Notes: generated by a model from the letters alone, not told the origin. Numbered from the stretch's first letter, positions 18,539 to 30,084 are shown. The stretch is DNA of 64,000 nt from Yoonia litorea (GCF_900114675.1 NZ_FOZM01000001.1:124001-188000), one strand, 5' to 3'. Program-made: numbers and translations.

Positions 18539-19260
18539 TAGTCCAGCACCTCAAGCGTAGCGCCTCCATCGGGACCACTGTTGGCAAGCAAGTCATTCAT
18601 TGTGCTATCGCTGACCGCCTCGAACCTGACTTTATCGCCAGGCGAGAACGCAAACGGTGCATCAGCATCCGGTCGATAGACCTCAAAGGCCGTCTGTCCG
18701 ATGTGACGCCACCCCGTCGGAGCATCCGCCGCCCAAAGGATCAGTTGTTGCACAGCGGTGATCAAAGCACCTCTAGGAAGCCCTTCGGTCAGCTCTGTCT
18801 GTCGTGCAATATTCCAGTGCTCCGGCAGCATACCCAGATATGGTTGCCCTGGTGCGAAACCGATCGCAATGACGCGAAGCCTTGCGTCGCAGATTTCCCT
18901 GATAGCGACGTCTGATGAGACGCCAGCCAGCTCAGCTGCCTCGGCAAGCTGAGGTGCATGATCAGGTCCAAAAGCAACGGGAATGCGCCAGAGACGTTTT
19001 TCAGCCGTATCAAGTGGCGACTTCTCTGACAGGAGGCTCCTGACTGAACTTGTGATTTTTTCTCTGGTGGTTCTTTCGGGATCAAAACCGACCCGGACCG
19101 ACACAAGCGACGATGCAACCTCGGTCACGCCTTCGACACCGGCAGCGGCAACCCGGTCCTTGAATGCAAGCGCTTGGGCATTCGCGTCATCCGACAGGCG
19201 CCGTGCGAAGCGGACCAAGATACCGTCGGTGCCGGAGGGCAGGATTTCAGGTTCGTCCAT
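18538..19260 (-). CDS. pxpB: 5-oxoprolinase subunit B (KipI/AHS1 family)
   Basis: A 240-residue allophanate hydrolase subunit 1-type protein, first gene of the pxpB-pxpC-pxpA-cupin operon. It contains the family landmarks IAIGFAPGQPYLGMLPEHWNIARQTE (about residues 130-155), PRGALITAVQQLILWAADAPTGWRHIG and VYRPDADAPFAFSPGDKVRFEAV. In Bacillus the homologue KipI was first described as a KinA inhibitor, but the pxp context supports the enzyme role. The 171-bp region upstream (19261-19431) presumably holds the operon promoter; I saw no convincing regulatory dyad in it. Confidence 0.92.
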   Translation of the reverse strand: MDEPEILPSGTDGILVRFARRLSDDANAQALAFKDRVAAAGVEGVTEVASSLVSVRVGFDPERTTREKITSSVRSLLSEKSPLDTAEKRLWRIPVAFGPDHAPQLAEAAELAGVSSDVAIREICDARLRVIAIGFAPGQPYLGMLPEHWNIARQTELTEGLPRGALITAVQQLILWAADAPTGWRHIGQTAFEVYRPDADAPFAFSPGDKVRFEAVSDSTMNDLLANSGPDGGATLEVLD

Positions 19261-19431
19261 AGGTAGATGGAGCCAGTTTCATTGCGATTGCGCGTCAGAT
19301 TGCATTGCAACGTCAATGCAAATGAATGTCCAGAACGCAGCGCCGCAAAAAACCAATCGCAGTTTGGACAGATCGGGCGACCGCTGATATGCGCGCGAAT
19401 GTCTTCTTCTGCTCCGGACGCTCGTGCGTGG

Positions 19432-20217
19432 CTACTTACTGCGCCCTCTGTCCAGGCGCGTGATGTGAGGTGCGAGGTCACTTGGAAAATAGCTTTGCAC
19501 AAGGGGGTCGTGCCCAGGGATGATCAATTCAGGCGATGATGTCAGCCTGTAGAGCGTTTCAAATCCCTTAAGCATCGCCTCAACATCGACGACAATCGGG
19601 AAAGGTTTGCGCTTTTCAAAGTTTTCGTAGAAATGCGCAGCGTCTGATGCCAGCACGAGCCATCCTGCGCTGGTCAAAACCCGGACGCACTGCAAACCGC
19701 GCGAATGTCCTCCTATGGCATGCACGGTGACACCCTCTGCGACTTCGGCGTCGCCGTCGTAGAAGGCAACCTTGCCAGCATAGAGCCGTTTGATCGCCTC
19801 ACACACGTGGTCTGCGGAATACGGCATACGCAGTGTGTCGTGGCACATGCATGGCCCGGTCGCGAAAGCCATCTCGGCTGCTTGCAGATGCAGTGTTGCA
19901 TTCGGAAACAGATGTAGTCCGCCTGCGTGATCGTAGTGCAGGTGGGTCACGATAACCTTGGTTATATCGGTTGGAGAGAGACCGAACGGGGCCAGAGCTT
20001 CGACAGGATTCAATCTGATGGGTCTGTCGCGCCGCACCGCTTCAGCGCTGTCATAGCCAGTGTCGACAAGGATGACATCATCCTCACAGCGGAGCAGCCA
20101 CATAAAGTAATCCATGCCGTGGGCCGCACCGTGATCGTCGTCAAAGATAAAGCTGTCAGCGCGGGTGCGCGCGTTTCGGTCGGCGTATTTGATCGCGTGA
20201 ACTTGCCATTGCTTCAT
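19432..20217 (-). CDS. Metallo-beta-lactamase-fold hydrolase, AHL-lactonase-like
   Basis: A 261-residue metallo-hydrolase of the N-acyl-homoserine-lactonase (AiiA-like) branch. The dinuclear zinc motif HLHYDH (His92, His94, Asp96, His97) is intact, with further ligands in GGHSRGLQ and SDAAHFYEN and a C-terminal IPGHDP. The substrate may be a lactone; in this sugar-acid-type locus an aldonolactone is as plausible as an acyl-homoserine lactone. Its ATG overlaps the stop of the small gene upstream (TGA at 20214-20216), so the pair is one operon, divergent from the dehydrogenase operon. Confidence 0.82.
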   Translation of the reverse strand: MKQWQVHAIKYADRNARTRADSFIFDDDHGAAHGMDYFMWLLRCEDDVILVDTGYDSAEAVRRDRPIRLNPVEALAPFGLSPTDITKVIVTHLHYDHAGGLHLFPNATLHLQAAEMAFATGPCMCHDTLRMPYSADHVCEAIKRLYAGKVAFYDGDAEVAEGVTVHAIGGHSRGLQCVRVLTSAGWLVLASDAAHFYENFEKRKPFPIVVDVEAMLKGFETLYRLTSSPELIIPGHDPLVQSYFPSDLAPHITRLDRGRSK

Positions 20218-20504
20218 TCCTCAACCTTTCCCCAGATTGTGACGTCTTTCTTGGCGACCATGTCAGCTGACGCGCGGTCAAATTCGAGAAAATGCGCGCT
20301 AGCCAAATGTGCCTCAAACGCTGATCTGTCGGTGTAAAGCTCGTACAGAAAAACAGATTCGGGCCGCTCGCTATCGGTAGCGATGTCAAACCGATGGCAT
20401 TCGCGTTCCAGTGCGAGCGACGTTGAGGCGTTTGCCCGCAAGAGAGGCATGAAATTATCCATACTGCCAGACTTGATTTCTAGCGTCACACATACCGCAA
20501 TCAT
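20214..20504 (-). CDS. Small monooxygenase-like protein (ABM domain)
   Basis: A 96-residue protein with the antibiotic biosynthesis monooxygenase (ABM, quinol monooxygenase YgiN-like) dimeric ferredoxin-like fold: IAVCVTLEIKSGSMDNFMPLLRANA at the start and LYELYTDRSAFEAHLASAHFLEF about residues 55-77. The family includes cofactorless quinol oxygenases and heme-degrading enzymes but many members have unknown substrates. It is translationally coupled to the downstream hydrolase and shares the divergent promoter region with the palindrome at 20586. Confidence 0.78.
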   Translation of the reverse strand: MIAVCVTLEIKSGSMDNFMPLLRANASTSLALERECHRFDIATDSERPESVFLYELYTDRSAFEAHLASAHFLEFDRASADMVAKKDVTIWGKVEE

Positions 20505-20585
20505 GTTGATCGCCTCCCTGTCCGAGCTTGGATGAGTACCATTCGATGAACAAACCTTAACTCATGTTGTATTTAACGCATTCAT

Positions 20586-20599
20586 TAATGTATACATTA
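20586..20599. promoter_or_regulatory. Perfect palindrome, candidate GntR/FCD operator
   Basis: TAATGTATACATTA is a perfect 14-bp palindrome in the 124-bp divergent promoter region, 30 bases before the dehydrogenase start. FCD-type GntR regulators commonly bind sites with a central TGTATACA core, and a gene for such a regulator closes the operon that starts here (22727-23401). The operator assignment is inference from this match and position. Confidence 0.65.
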
Positions 20600-20628
20600 T
20601 AGTGATGAAGTCAGCGAGGAAAGTTGCG

Positions 20629-21711
20629 ATGCAAAAAGACTTTGACGTTGCAGTGTTTGAGGGTGATGGGATCGGTCCTGAGATCATGGCGCCGACCATC
20701 AAGATATTGAATCAACTGACAAAGCATTCAGACTACTCACTCACGTTTCGTCATCTACCGGCTGGTGCCGCACACTATGCCCGCACCGGTCAAAGCCTTC
20801 CCGAGGAAAGCCTCGCGACTGCAGCGCAGTGCGATGCGATCCTTCTCTCAGCCATGGGTCTTCCTGACGTGCGCTATCCTGACGGCACCGAGATTTCACC
20901 GCAGATTACGCTCCGCAAAGAGTTCGGGCTATTCGCTGGTGTCAGACCAGTCAGGGTCGCGAAAGGGCATCTATCGCCAATCAAACTGCCGGAGGGGAAA
21001 GTGATCGACTTTGTCCTTATCAGGGAAAGCACGGAAGGATTGTTCTACTCGCAAGGCAAAGGGAAAGTCAGTGAAGATGAAGCGCGCGAAACGCTTGTGA
21101 TCACGCGCAAGACCAGCGAGGCCCTTTTCCGGTTTGCCTTCGAACTGGCAGCGCAACGCAAAGCGCGCGGCGAAGGGGTCGGGCGCGTGACCTGTGTCGA
21201 CAAAGCAAACGTGTTTCGCGCATTTGCTTTTTTCCGTCAGATTTTTGATGAGGTGGCAGCGGAATTTCCAGGCATTAAGAGCGACCATGCCTATGTCGAT
21301 GCGACCGCGCTCTGGATGGTCCAAAAGCCATGGGAGTTTGACGTTCTGGTCACCGAAAACATGTTCGGCGATATTCTGTCAGATCTTGGCGCGGGCCTGA
21401 TGGGCGGATTGGGTGTGGCCCCCTCTGCTGACATTGGTTCGCAGCACGCAGTCTTTCAGCCCTGTCACGGCTCTGCGCCCGACATAGCTGGCCTCGGAAA
21501 AGCCAATCCGACGGCCATGATCCTCTCGGCAGCAATGATGCTCGAATGGCTCGCAACGACACATGAGAATCCAGAAATGCTTGCTGATGCCATGAGACTT
21601 CGGGCTGCCGTCGAAGATGTGAGCGTATTGGGCGAAGTGGCGACACCCGACTTTGGTGGGCAGGCCTCGACGGCCGATGTGGCATCTGCAATCGAAAGTG
21701 CACTGCAATGA
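20629..21711 (+). CDS. Isocitrate/isopropylmalate dehydrogenase-family enzyme (tartrate/malate type)
   Basis: A 360-residue NAD-dependent beta-hydroxyacid oxidative decarboxylase. Seen are the N-terminal FEGDGIGPEI, RESTEGLFYS (substrate/metal site), the catalytic lysine in CVDKANVFR and the metal-binding DATALWMVQ plus DILSDLGAGLMGGLGVAPSA. NAD preference, and a substrate other than isopropylmalate, are suggested by the position outside a leu operon; D-malate, tartrate or a sugar-acid derivative are candidates. ATG 20629 has GAGGA about 8 bases upstream, so I prefer it to earlier in-frame starts at 20602/20605. The next gene overlaps its stop. Confidence 0.82.
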   Translation: MQKDFDVAVFEGDGIGPEIMAPTIKILNQLTKHSDYSLTFRHLPAGAAHYARTGQSLPEESLATAAQCDAILLSAMGLPDVRYPDGTEISPQITLRKEFGLFAGVRPVRVAKGHLSPIKLPEGKVIDFVLIRESTEGLFYSQGKGKVSEDEARETLVITRKTSEALFRFAFELAAQRKARGEGVGRVTCVDKANVFRAFAFFRQIFDEVAAEFPGIKSDHAYVDATALWMVQKPWEFDVLVTENMFGDILSDLGAGLMGGLGVAPSADIGSQHAVFQPCHGSAPDIAGLGKANPTAMILSAAMMLEWLATTHENPEMLADAMRLRAAVEDVSVLGEVATPDFGGQASTADVASAIESALQ

Positions 21712-22730
21712 CATTGCTTCGCGTTGCTTGCGTCGGTGCAGGATACTTTAGTCAGTTTCATATCGACGGTTGGCAGCGTATCCCGCAGGTCTCTTTGGTT
21801 GGGGTCTGTGATCTGGACATCGTGAAGGCGCGGCAGGCCAGTCAAGGTGCACCGGCTTTTGACGACCTGCAGTCGATGCTTGCGGAAACCAAACCTGATC
21901 TCCTTGATATTGTGTTGCCACCGTCGGGACACCGCGCCGCTGTGGATAACGCGATCAATGCGGGTTGCAAGACGATCATCTGCCAAAAACCTTTCGGGGC
22001 AGATCTGCAAGATGCCCGTGCGATGGTAAGTGCGTCAGAGCATGCAGGTGTGCAGCTGATCATCCACGAGAATTTCCGATTTCAACCATGGTACCGCGCA
22101 ATAAAACAATCAATCGATGGCGGGCTCATTGGGGACGTTCTTCAAGCCACCTTTCGGTTGCGGCCCGGGGACGGGCAGGGCGAAGATGCCTATCTCTCAA
22201 GGCAACCATACTTCAGAGAAATGCCGCGGTTCCTGATACACGAGACGGGTGTGCATTTTGTGGATGTCTTCCGCTATTTGTTCGGTGACCCCACTCATGT
22301 GTTTGCAGATTTGCGGCAAGTGAATCCTGTGATTGCGGGTGAGGATGCTGGCTTTGTGATTTTCACGCACAAGCGCGGTGTCCGTGCAGTTCTTGATGCG
22401 AACCGCAACCTTGATCATGCAGCCGATAACACCCGCCGGACGATGGGCGAGGCGTTGATTGAGGGCACAGATGGGGCGTTGTCATTGACCGGTGACGGTG
22501 CTGTCCATTTCCGCAAATTCGGTGCGTTTCAGGAGGATATGCTTCTTGAGCCGAATACGTTTGACGGCTTTGGGGGTGATTGCACCTTTGCCTTGCAACA
22601 CCATGTGGTGATGGCGCTGGAAGCCGATCGCCAACCTGAGAACGGGGCACAGACGTATCTGCGCGTCCTTGAGATTGAAGCGGCGATTTACGCATCCGCA
22701 GAAAGCGGATGCAGGGTCGCACTGGCATGA
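21708..22730 (+). CDS. Gfo/Idh/MocA-family oxidoreductase
   Basis: A 340-residue NAD(P)-dependent dehydrogenase of the glucose-fructose oxidoreductase/inositol dehydrogenase family. The Rossmann motif is VACVGAGYFSQFHIDGW near residues 5-21, the conserved CQKPFGADLQDA block (EKP in most members, QKP here) is at about residues 91-102, and the active-site region HETGVHFVDVFRYLFG fits. Such enzymes oxidise sugars, inositols or their lactones. It overlaps the dehydrogenase stop and the GntR start by ATGA, so the three genes form a tightly coupled operon. Confidence 0.85.
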   Translation: MTLLRVACVGAGYFSQFHIDGWQRIPQVSLVGVCDLDIVKARQASQGAPAFDDLQSMLAETKPDLLDIVLPPSGHRAAVDNAINAGCKTIICQKPFGADLQDARAMVSASEHAGVQLIIHENFRFQPWYRAIKQSIDGGLIGDVLQATFRLRPGDGQGEDAYLSRQPYFREMPRFLIHETGVHFVDVFRYLFGDPTHVFADLRQVNPVIAGEDAGFVIFTHKRGVRAVLDANRNLDHAADNTRRTMGEALIEGTDGALSLTGDGAVHFRKFGAFQEDMLLEPNTFDGFGGDCTFALQHHVVMALEADRQPENGAQTYLRVLEIEAAIYASAESGCRVALA

Positions 22731-23401
22731 CAGACGGTGCTCAGGCAATGACGGCGACTGAAACCGCGACCTTCGAGCTTCGCGAATTGATTTTCGCTGG
22801 TGATCTTGCACCCGGTTCCAATCATCTTGAGGGTGAGCTTGCGGCGCGTCTGGGCATGTCTCGCACGCCGGTGAGGGAGGCGATGATGCTTTTGCAGCAG
22901 CAAGGGCTCGTGACCGTTCAACCTCGTCGGGGGATGCGGGTTCTTCCGATTTCTGTGAAAGACATGGAAGAAATTTACGAGTTGCTGACAGTGCTGGAAA
23001 GCGCCGCTGCGGCCGGGGCGGCTGCGCGCCAGCCGGATGAAATGGCGCTTTCACCGCTAACGCAGGCAATTGCCGACATGGATCACGCGCTTGCTGACGA
23101 AGACCTGATCGCATGGGCTCGTGCAGATGATGCATTTCATGCGGCTTTGGTGGCGCTAAGTGGCAATCAGCGGCTCGTCAGGGTCACCGAGCAGATTGTC
23201 GATCAGGTTCGGCGCGCCCGACGGATCACTCTTTACCTGCGGCCGCTTCCGGTCAAATCCAACGATGATCATTGGCGGGTCCTTGAGGCTATTCGGGCAG
23301 GTGACGCCGAAACCGCGCATGCGGTGCACCGCGCGCACCGTCAGGAAACAAAAGTTATGTTGATCGGTATTCTCAAGAAAAATCAGCTCCGGCAACTGTA
23401 A
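22727..23401 (+). CDS. GntR-family regulator with FCD ligand domain
   Basis: A 224-residue regulator with an N-terminal winged helix (FELRELIFAGDLAPGSNHLEGELAARLGMSRTPVREAM, about residues 12-50) and a C-terminal FCD all-helical ligand domain (about 75-200) that binds organic acids through a metal. Closing the operon, it most likely represses the divergent promoters through the palindrome at 20586-20599 and is relieved by a pathway intermediate. The start ATG overlaps the upstream stop as ATGA. Confidence 0.88.
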   Translation: MTDGAQAMTATETATFELRELIFAGDLAPGSNHLEGELAARLGMSRTPVREAMMLLQQQGLVTVQPRRGMRVLPISVKDMEEIYELLTVLESAAAAGAAARQPDEMALSPLTQAIADMDHALADEDLIAWARADDAFHAALVALSGNQRLVRVTEQIVDQVRRARRITLYLRPLPVKSNDDHWRVLEAIRAGDAETAHAVHRAHRQETKVMLIGILKKNQLRQL

Positions 23402-23522
23402 CTGCGCAAACCGCCTACCGTCAAAAAACGTGCCAATTCTCTAGTAAATGGCGCCAGCGAGGCATAGTTACCCGCTAACAGCGACAGTTTTGTCGATGAT
23501 TTGCATTTTAAGGACCAGTATT

Positions 23523-24668
23523 ATGAGCGGCGAGACGACCCCTGATTTGACAGGAAAGCTTTCATTTGACAGTGACCGCGGCGCCGGCCGGTCAAAGTGG
23601 ATCGCCGCACTGCTTGTGCTTCTTCTTATCGGGTGGATGGGCAGTGGCTTCGTTGCACCAACCGCTGAAGAAGCTTCATCTGAACCGGACCCGATCACAG
23701 CAGACGCGATCAGCGTTGCAGTTACACCCTCACAGGCGCAGGACGTTCAGCTGGTGCTGAGTGCCGAAGGTCAATCAGAGCCTGACAGGCTCGCGCGTGT
23801 TCAGTCAGAGGCTGCGGGGCAAGTGGTGTCCGTCAATGCGTCGCGCGGTGATTTCGTCGAGGCAGGCCAGGAACTCGGTCGGATCGCCTCTGACACGTTT
23901 GCCGCACAGGTGACACAAGCAAGCACCCAGCTTGAACAGGCACGTCGCGACTTGGAAAACGCCTTGGCGTTGCAGGAGCGGGGCGTCGCGACAGAAGATC
24001 GCGTTTCGCGCGCACGTGCAGGCGAGGCCGCTGCTCAGGCCGCATTGACCGCCGCGCAAGAACAGCTTGAGAACGCCATCATTCGCGCACCTTTCGCCGG
24101 TCGTCTCAATGATCTTACCTTGGATGAAGGTGAGTTTGTCGACGCTGGAGATATCGTGGCCGAAGTACTCGACAACGATCCTTTGACAGTGGTCATTCAG
24201 GTGCCACAGCAGGCTCTGTCGCGGATCGAGACCGGACAAGCAGCACAGGTCCAGTTCATCACCGGCGAGGAGCGCGTCGGACAAGTCAGCTTCATCGGCG
24301 GCAATGCTGATCAGCAGACCCGGACATTCCGCGTCGAAGTGACCGTCGACAATCCGCAAAGCCGCATGCCTGCGGGTTTGAGCGCGCGTGTGATCCTGCC
24401 GACGGGCGAGGCACGTGGGCACTTCATTTCGCCAGCAATCCTGTCCCTTGGTACCAATGGCGAGTTAGGCGTCAAAACTGTGGATGCCGACAATCGTGTT
24501 GTGTTCTCCGATGTGGCGATTGTCAGGGCGCAGACAGATGGTATCTGGATCACTGGTCTGCCCGAGACGGCCGATATTATTACCGTCGGTCAGGGCTTCG
24601 TCAGCGCGGGCGATCGAGTGAATCCGCAATACGCAGGCAGTGATATGACCGCAGAGGCCGGCCAATGA
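23523..24668 (+). CDS. RND efflux periplasmic adaptor (HlyD/MFP family)
   Basis: A 381-residue membrane-fusion protein with an N-terminal membrane anchor (WIAALLVLLLIGWMGSG, about residues 23-40), a split biotinyl/lipoyl domain (QSEAAGQVVSVNASRGDFVEAGQELGRI and AIIRAPFAGRLNDLTLDEGEFVDAGD), an alpha-hairpin with heptad-like ASTQLEQARRDLENALALQERG between them, and a beta-barrel with VQIPQ-type residues. It bridges the RND pump to an outer-membrane channel. The next gene overlaps its stop. No TolC-like gene is in the operon, so an unlinked channel is probably used. Confidence 0.9.
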   Translation: MSGETTPDLTGKLSFDSDRGAGRSKWIAALLVLLLIGWMGSGFVAPTAEEASSEPDPITADAISVAVTPSQAQDVQLVLSAEGQSEPDRLARVQSEAAGQVVSVNASRGDFVEAGQELGRIASDTFAAQVTQASTQLEQARRDLENALALQERGVATEDRVSRARAGEAAAQAALTAAQEQLENAIIRAPFAGRLNDLTLDEGEFVDAGDIVAEVLDNDPLTVVIQVPQQALSRIETGQAAQVQFITGEERVGQVSFIGGNADQQTRTFRVEVTVDNPQSRMPAGLSARVILPTGEARGHFISPAILSLGTNGELGVKTVDADNRVVFSDVAIVRAQTDGIWITGLPETADIITVGQGFVSAGDRVNPQYAGSDMTAEAGQ

Positions 24669-27600
24669 ATACGCTGATCGATGCCGCATTCAATCGCAGT
24701 AAGGTGGCGCAGCTGCTTTTTGTGTTCCTGCTTGCCGTGGGGTCGGTCGCCTACATGGCAATCCCCAAGGAGAGCAACCCCGAGATCCCAATACCTGTGG
24801 CTTATGTTTCGGCTTCGGTCGATGGCATTTCTCCGCAGGACGCCGAAGATGTGCTTGGCAAGCCGATGGAGGCTGAATTTGCCTCTCTCACCGGATTGAG
24901 AGAGATGAAAACGACGGCCAGCGAAGGGCGCGCGAGCGTGCAACTCGAATTTGAGCCGGGATTTGATGCAGATACCGCCTTGGACGATGTTCGCGAAGCC
25001 GCAGACAAGGTTGAAGGCGAACTGCCATCTGACGCGACGGTCATTGTGACAGAGATCAATACAGCGCTGTTCCCGATCCTGACAGCCATTCTCTCGGGCC
25101 CCGTTCCTGAGCGCACACTTAATGCGCTGGCAGAAGACCTGCAGGATGATATTGAATCGCTCGGCGGTGTCCTTGAGGTCGATGTCGGTGGCAAGCGGAC
25201 TGAATTGCTTGAGGTTCTGATCGATCCGACAGTGTTCGAAACCTACAACATTACCTTCGACGAGCTGATCAACTCCATTACAGCCAACAACCAATTGATC
25301 GCCGCCGGTGCAATCGAAAGCGAGGCAGGTCGCGTCGTTCTCAAAGTGCCAGGCCTGATTGAAGACCTCGAAGATGTCATGGAGCTACCGGTCCTGGTGC
25401 GCGGCCAAACCGTCGTCACCTTTGCGGATGTGGCCACGATCCGGCGGACTTTTGTCGATCCCACGGGATTTGCACGTATTGATGGCCAGCCCGCGCTAGC
25501 CCTCGAAATCAAGAAGCGTGTCGGGGCCAACATCATCGAGACTGTTGAAGAGGTTCGCGCTGTTATCGAAACGGCCCAGCAGGAATGGCCGGAGAGCGTG
25601 CAAATCCGCTATACGCTTGATGAAAGCGAAACCGTCAAATCAATGCTGTCCGATCTTGAGGCCAATGTAATCGCGGCGATTATCCTGGTGATGATTGTTG
25701 TGGTCTATGCCCTCGGTCTGCGGTCATCATTGCTCGTGGGTCTGGCGATCCCGGGTGCTTTCCTGACAGGTGTCGCCGGTCTTTATTTCATGGGCTACAC
25801 GATGAATATCGTGGTCCTGTTCTCGCTCATTCTGGTCGTTGGGATGCTGGTCGATGGTGCGATTGTCACTGTCGAGTTGGCCGACCGCTATCTGCATGAA
25901 GGCAAATCCCCGAAAGAGGCTTATGCTGCTGCGGCAAAGCGCATGTCCTGGCCGATCATTGCGTCGACCGCCACCACGTTGTGCGTCTTCTTTCCGCTGC
26001 TGTTCTGGTCGGGTGTCGTCGGCGAGTTTATGAAATTCCTGCCGATCACAGTGATATTCACCCTTGCGGCCTCCCTCTTTATGGCGCTGGTCTTCATTCC
26101 CGTCGTGGGCGGTCTGATCGGCAAGCGTCAGGCTCAGTCCGCAAAGGCAAAGGCGCAACTCTATGCCGCCGAAAAGGGCGACCCGCGCAAGATGACCGGG
26201 TTCATGGGTGCCTACGTGCGTGTGCTGGAATGGTCGATCCTGAGGCCCTGGACAACACTGTCACTGGCCGTCGCTGCCTTGGTGGGATCGTTTGTCGCCT
26301 ACGGCAATCTTGGCAACGGATTGACGTTCTTTCCGGAAGTCGAGCCGGACTATGCGCAGGTGGAAGTGCGCGCGAAAGACAACTTCTCGGTTTATGAACA
26401 GGATGCACTCGTCCGCCAGGTCGAGGAACGGCTTGCCGCATATGACGAGATCGCGAGCATTTACGCCCGTACCGGTGGATCAAACGAAAGCGGTGACGTG
26501 ATCGGTGCGCTGCAACTTGAGCTGACTGAGTGGGACACACGCCGTCCGGTGGTCGAGATCGCGGAAGATATCCGCGCTGATATGGCGCTCATCCCCGGCA
26601 TCGATGTTCAAGTTCAGACCTCGCAAGGCGGGCCGGGTGGCGGCAAACCCATCAACCTTGATGTGTTGGGAAACAACCCAGCCGAACAGACCGCAGCGGT
26701 CGAAGCAATTCTGTCCGAGATGGAGCGGATCGGTGGCTTTATCGATGTTGTCGACACGCGGCCCAATCCTGGTGTGGAATGGCAAATCACAGTTGACCGA
26801 TCAGAGGCAGCGCGCAGCGGTGCAAATGTCGCCCTTCTCGGGCAAGCGGTGCAATTGCTGACAAACGGCATCACAGTTGCCGATTACCGGCCTGATGATG
26901 GTGACGGTGAGGTCGATATCGTCGTGCGTTTCCCCGCAGGCGACAGAACACTGGCCGAGTTGGAAAGCCTGCGCGTGCCGACCAGCAGCGGCCTTGTCCC
27001 TATCTCGAACTTTGTTTCGTTCAATCCCGCACCGCGTAGCGGCATCATCACGCGGATTGACCAGCAGCGAGCGATTACAATCTCCGCAGACGTCGCCCCT
27101 GATGTGCTTGCCAATGACCAGACGATCGCCTTGCAAGCAGCAATTGATGCATTGGACCTCCCTGCCAGCATCGAAGTTGCTTTTGGCGGCGAAGCTGAGG
27201 ATCAGGCAGACGCGATGATCTTCCTTGTCGGCGCGTTCATATCCGCAATCGGTCTGATGTTCCTCATCCTGCTGACACAGTTCAACAGCTTCTGGCAGGC
27301 CGGTATCGTGATGTCGGCAATCATCTTCTCAATCGCAGGGGTGCTATTGGGTCTTATGATTACTGGGCGACCGTTCGGCGTTGTCATGGGCGGTATCGGG
27401 GTCATCGCTCTTGCCGGCATTGTCGTGAACAATAATATCGTCCTGATTGACACGTTTAACGAGATGAAGGGCAGGGGGCTGTCATCGTTGGAAGCCGCTC
27501 TGCGCACAGGAGCATTGCGCTTCCGTCCGGTTGTCCTGACATCGGTGACGACCGCTCTTGGGCTGATGCCGATGGTGATCGGGCTCAATATTGACTTCTT

Positions 27601-27784
27601 CGAACGGACAATCGTCTACGGTGCGCCATCGACACAGTGGTGGACGGAGCTTTCAAGCGCGATTGCCGGTGGCCTCATTTTCGCGACAGTCCTGACGCTT
27701 CTGGTGACACCTGCAATGCTGATGCTTGGCGAAAAACGTGCAAAGCGTTTCAGCGGTGCGCCTGCACTGGCACCTGCCGAATAA
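24665..27784 (+). CDS. RND-family efflux transporter permease
   Basis: A 1039-residue inner-membrane proton-driven pump of the AcrB/hydrophobe-amphiphile type. It has the two-fold repeat of twelve transmembrane helices (helix 1 at residues about 13-31, then clusters near 340-470 and 850-1020) and two large periplasmic loops. VVGMLVDGAIVTVELADRYLHEG in helix 4 carries the proton-relay region (usually two Asp; one Asp, VDGAIV, is visible). The substrate is not predictable. Its ATG overlaps the adaptor stop as ATGA; together they form a two-gene operon. Confidence 0.92.
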   Translation: MNTLIDAAFNRSKVAQLLFVFLLAVGSVAYMAIPKESNPEIPIPVAYVSASVDGISPQDAEDVLGKPMEAEFASLTGLREMKTTASEGRASVQLEFEPGFDADTALDDVREAADKVEGELPSDATVIVTEINTALFPILTAILSGPVPERTLNALAEDLQDDIESLGGVLEVDVGGKRTELLEVLIDPTVFETYNITFDELINSITANNQLIAAGAIESEAGRVVLKVPGLIEDLEDVMELPVLVRGQTVVTFADVATIRRTFVDPTGFARIDGQPALALEIKKRVGANIIETVEEVRAVIETAQQEWPESVQIRYTLDESETVKSMLSDLEANVIAAIILVMIVVVYALGLRSSLLVGLAIPGAFLTGVAGLYFMGYTMNIVVLFSLILVVGMLVDGAIVTVELADRYLHEGKSPKEAYAAAAKRMSWPIIASTATTLCVFFPLLFWSGVVGEFMKFLPITVIFTLAASLFMALVFIPVVGGLIGKRQAQSAKAKAQLYAAEKGDPRKMTGFMGAYVRVLEWSILRPWTTLSLAVAALVGSFVAYGNLGNGLTFFPEVEPDYAQVEVRAKDNFSVYEQDALVRQVEERLAAYDEIASIYARTGGSNESGDVIGALQLELTEWDTRRPVVEIAEDIRADMALIPGIDVQVQTSQGGPGGGKPINLDVLGNNPAEQTAAVEAILSEMERIGGFIDVVDTRPNPGVEWQITVDRSEAARSGANVALLGQAVQLLTNGITVADYRPDDGDGEVDIVVRFPAGDRTLAELESLRVPTSSGLVPISNFVSFNPAPRSGIITRIDQQRAITISADVAPDVLANDQTIALQAAIDALDLPASIEVAFGGEAEDQADAMIFLVGAFISAIGLMFLILLTQFNSFWQAGIVMSAIIFSIAGVLLGLMITGRPFGVVMGGIGVIALAGIVVNNNIVLIDTFNEMKGRGLSSLEAALRTGALRFRPVVLTSVTTALGLMPMVIGLNIDFFERTIVYGAPSTQWWTELSSAIAGGLIFATVLTLLVTPAMLMLGEKRAKRFSGAPALAPAE

Positions 27785-27788
27785 AAAA

Positions 27789-27812
27789 CGCACCCCTCGC
27801 CTGAGGGGTGCG
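27789..27812 (-). terminator. Rho-independent terminator of katG
   Basis: CGCACCCCTC (27789-27798) pairs perfectly with GAGGGGTGCG (27803-27812) with a 4-base loop. On the minus strand the stem is followed by TTTTTTAT, so it terminates the leftward katG; on the plus strand it lies just after the RND gene and may also slow that transcript. Confidence 0.9.
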
Positions 27813-27837
27813 CCAATGATCGTCTTGTGATCCGAAC

Positions 27838-30084
<2,247 letters not shown>

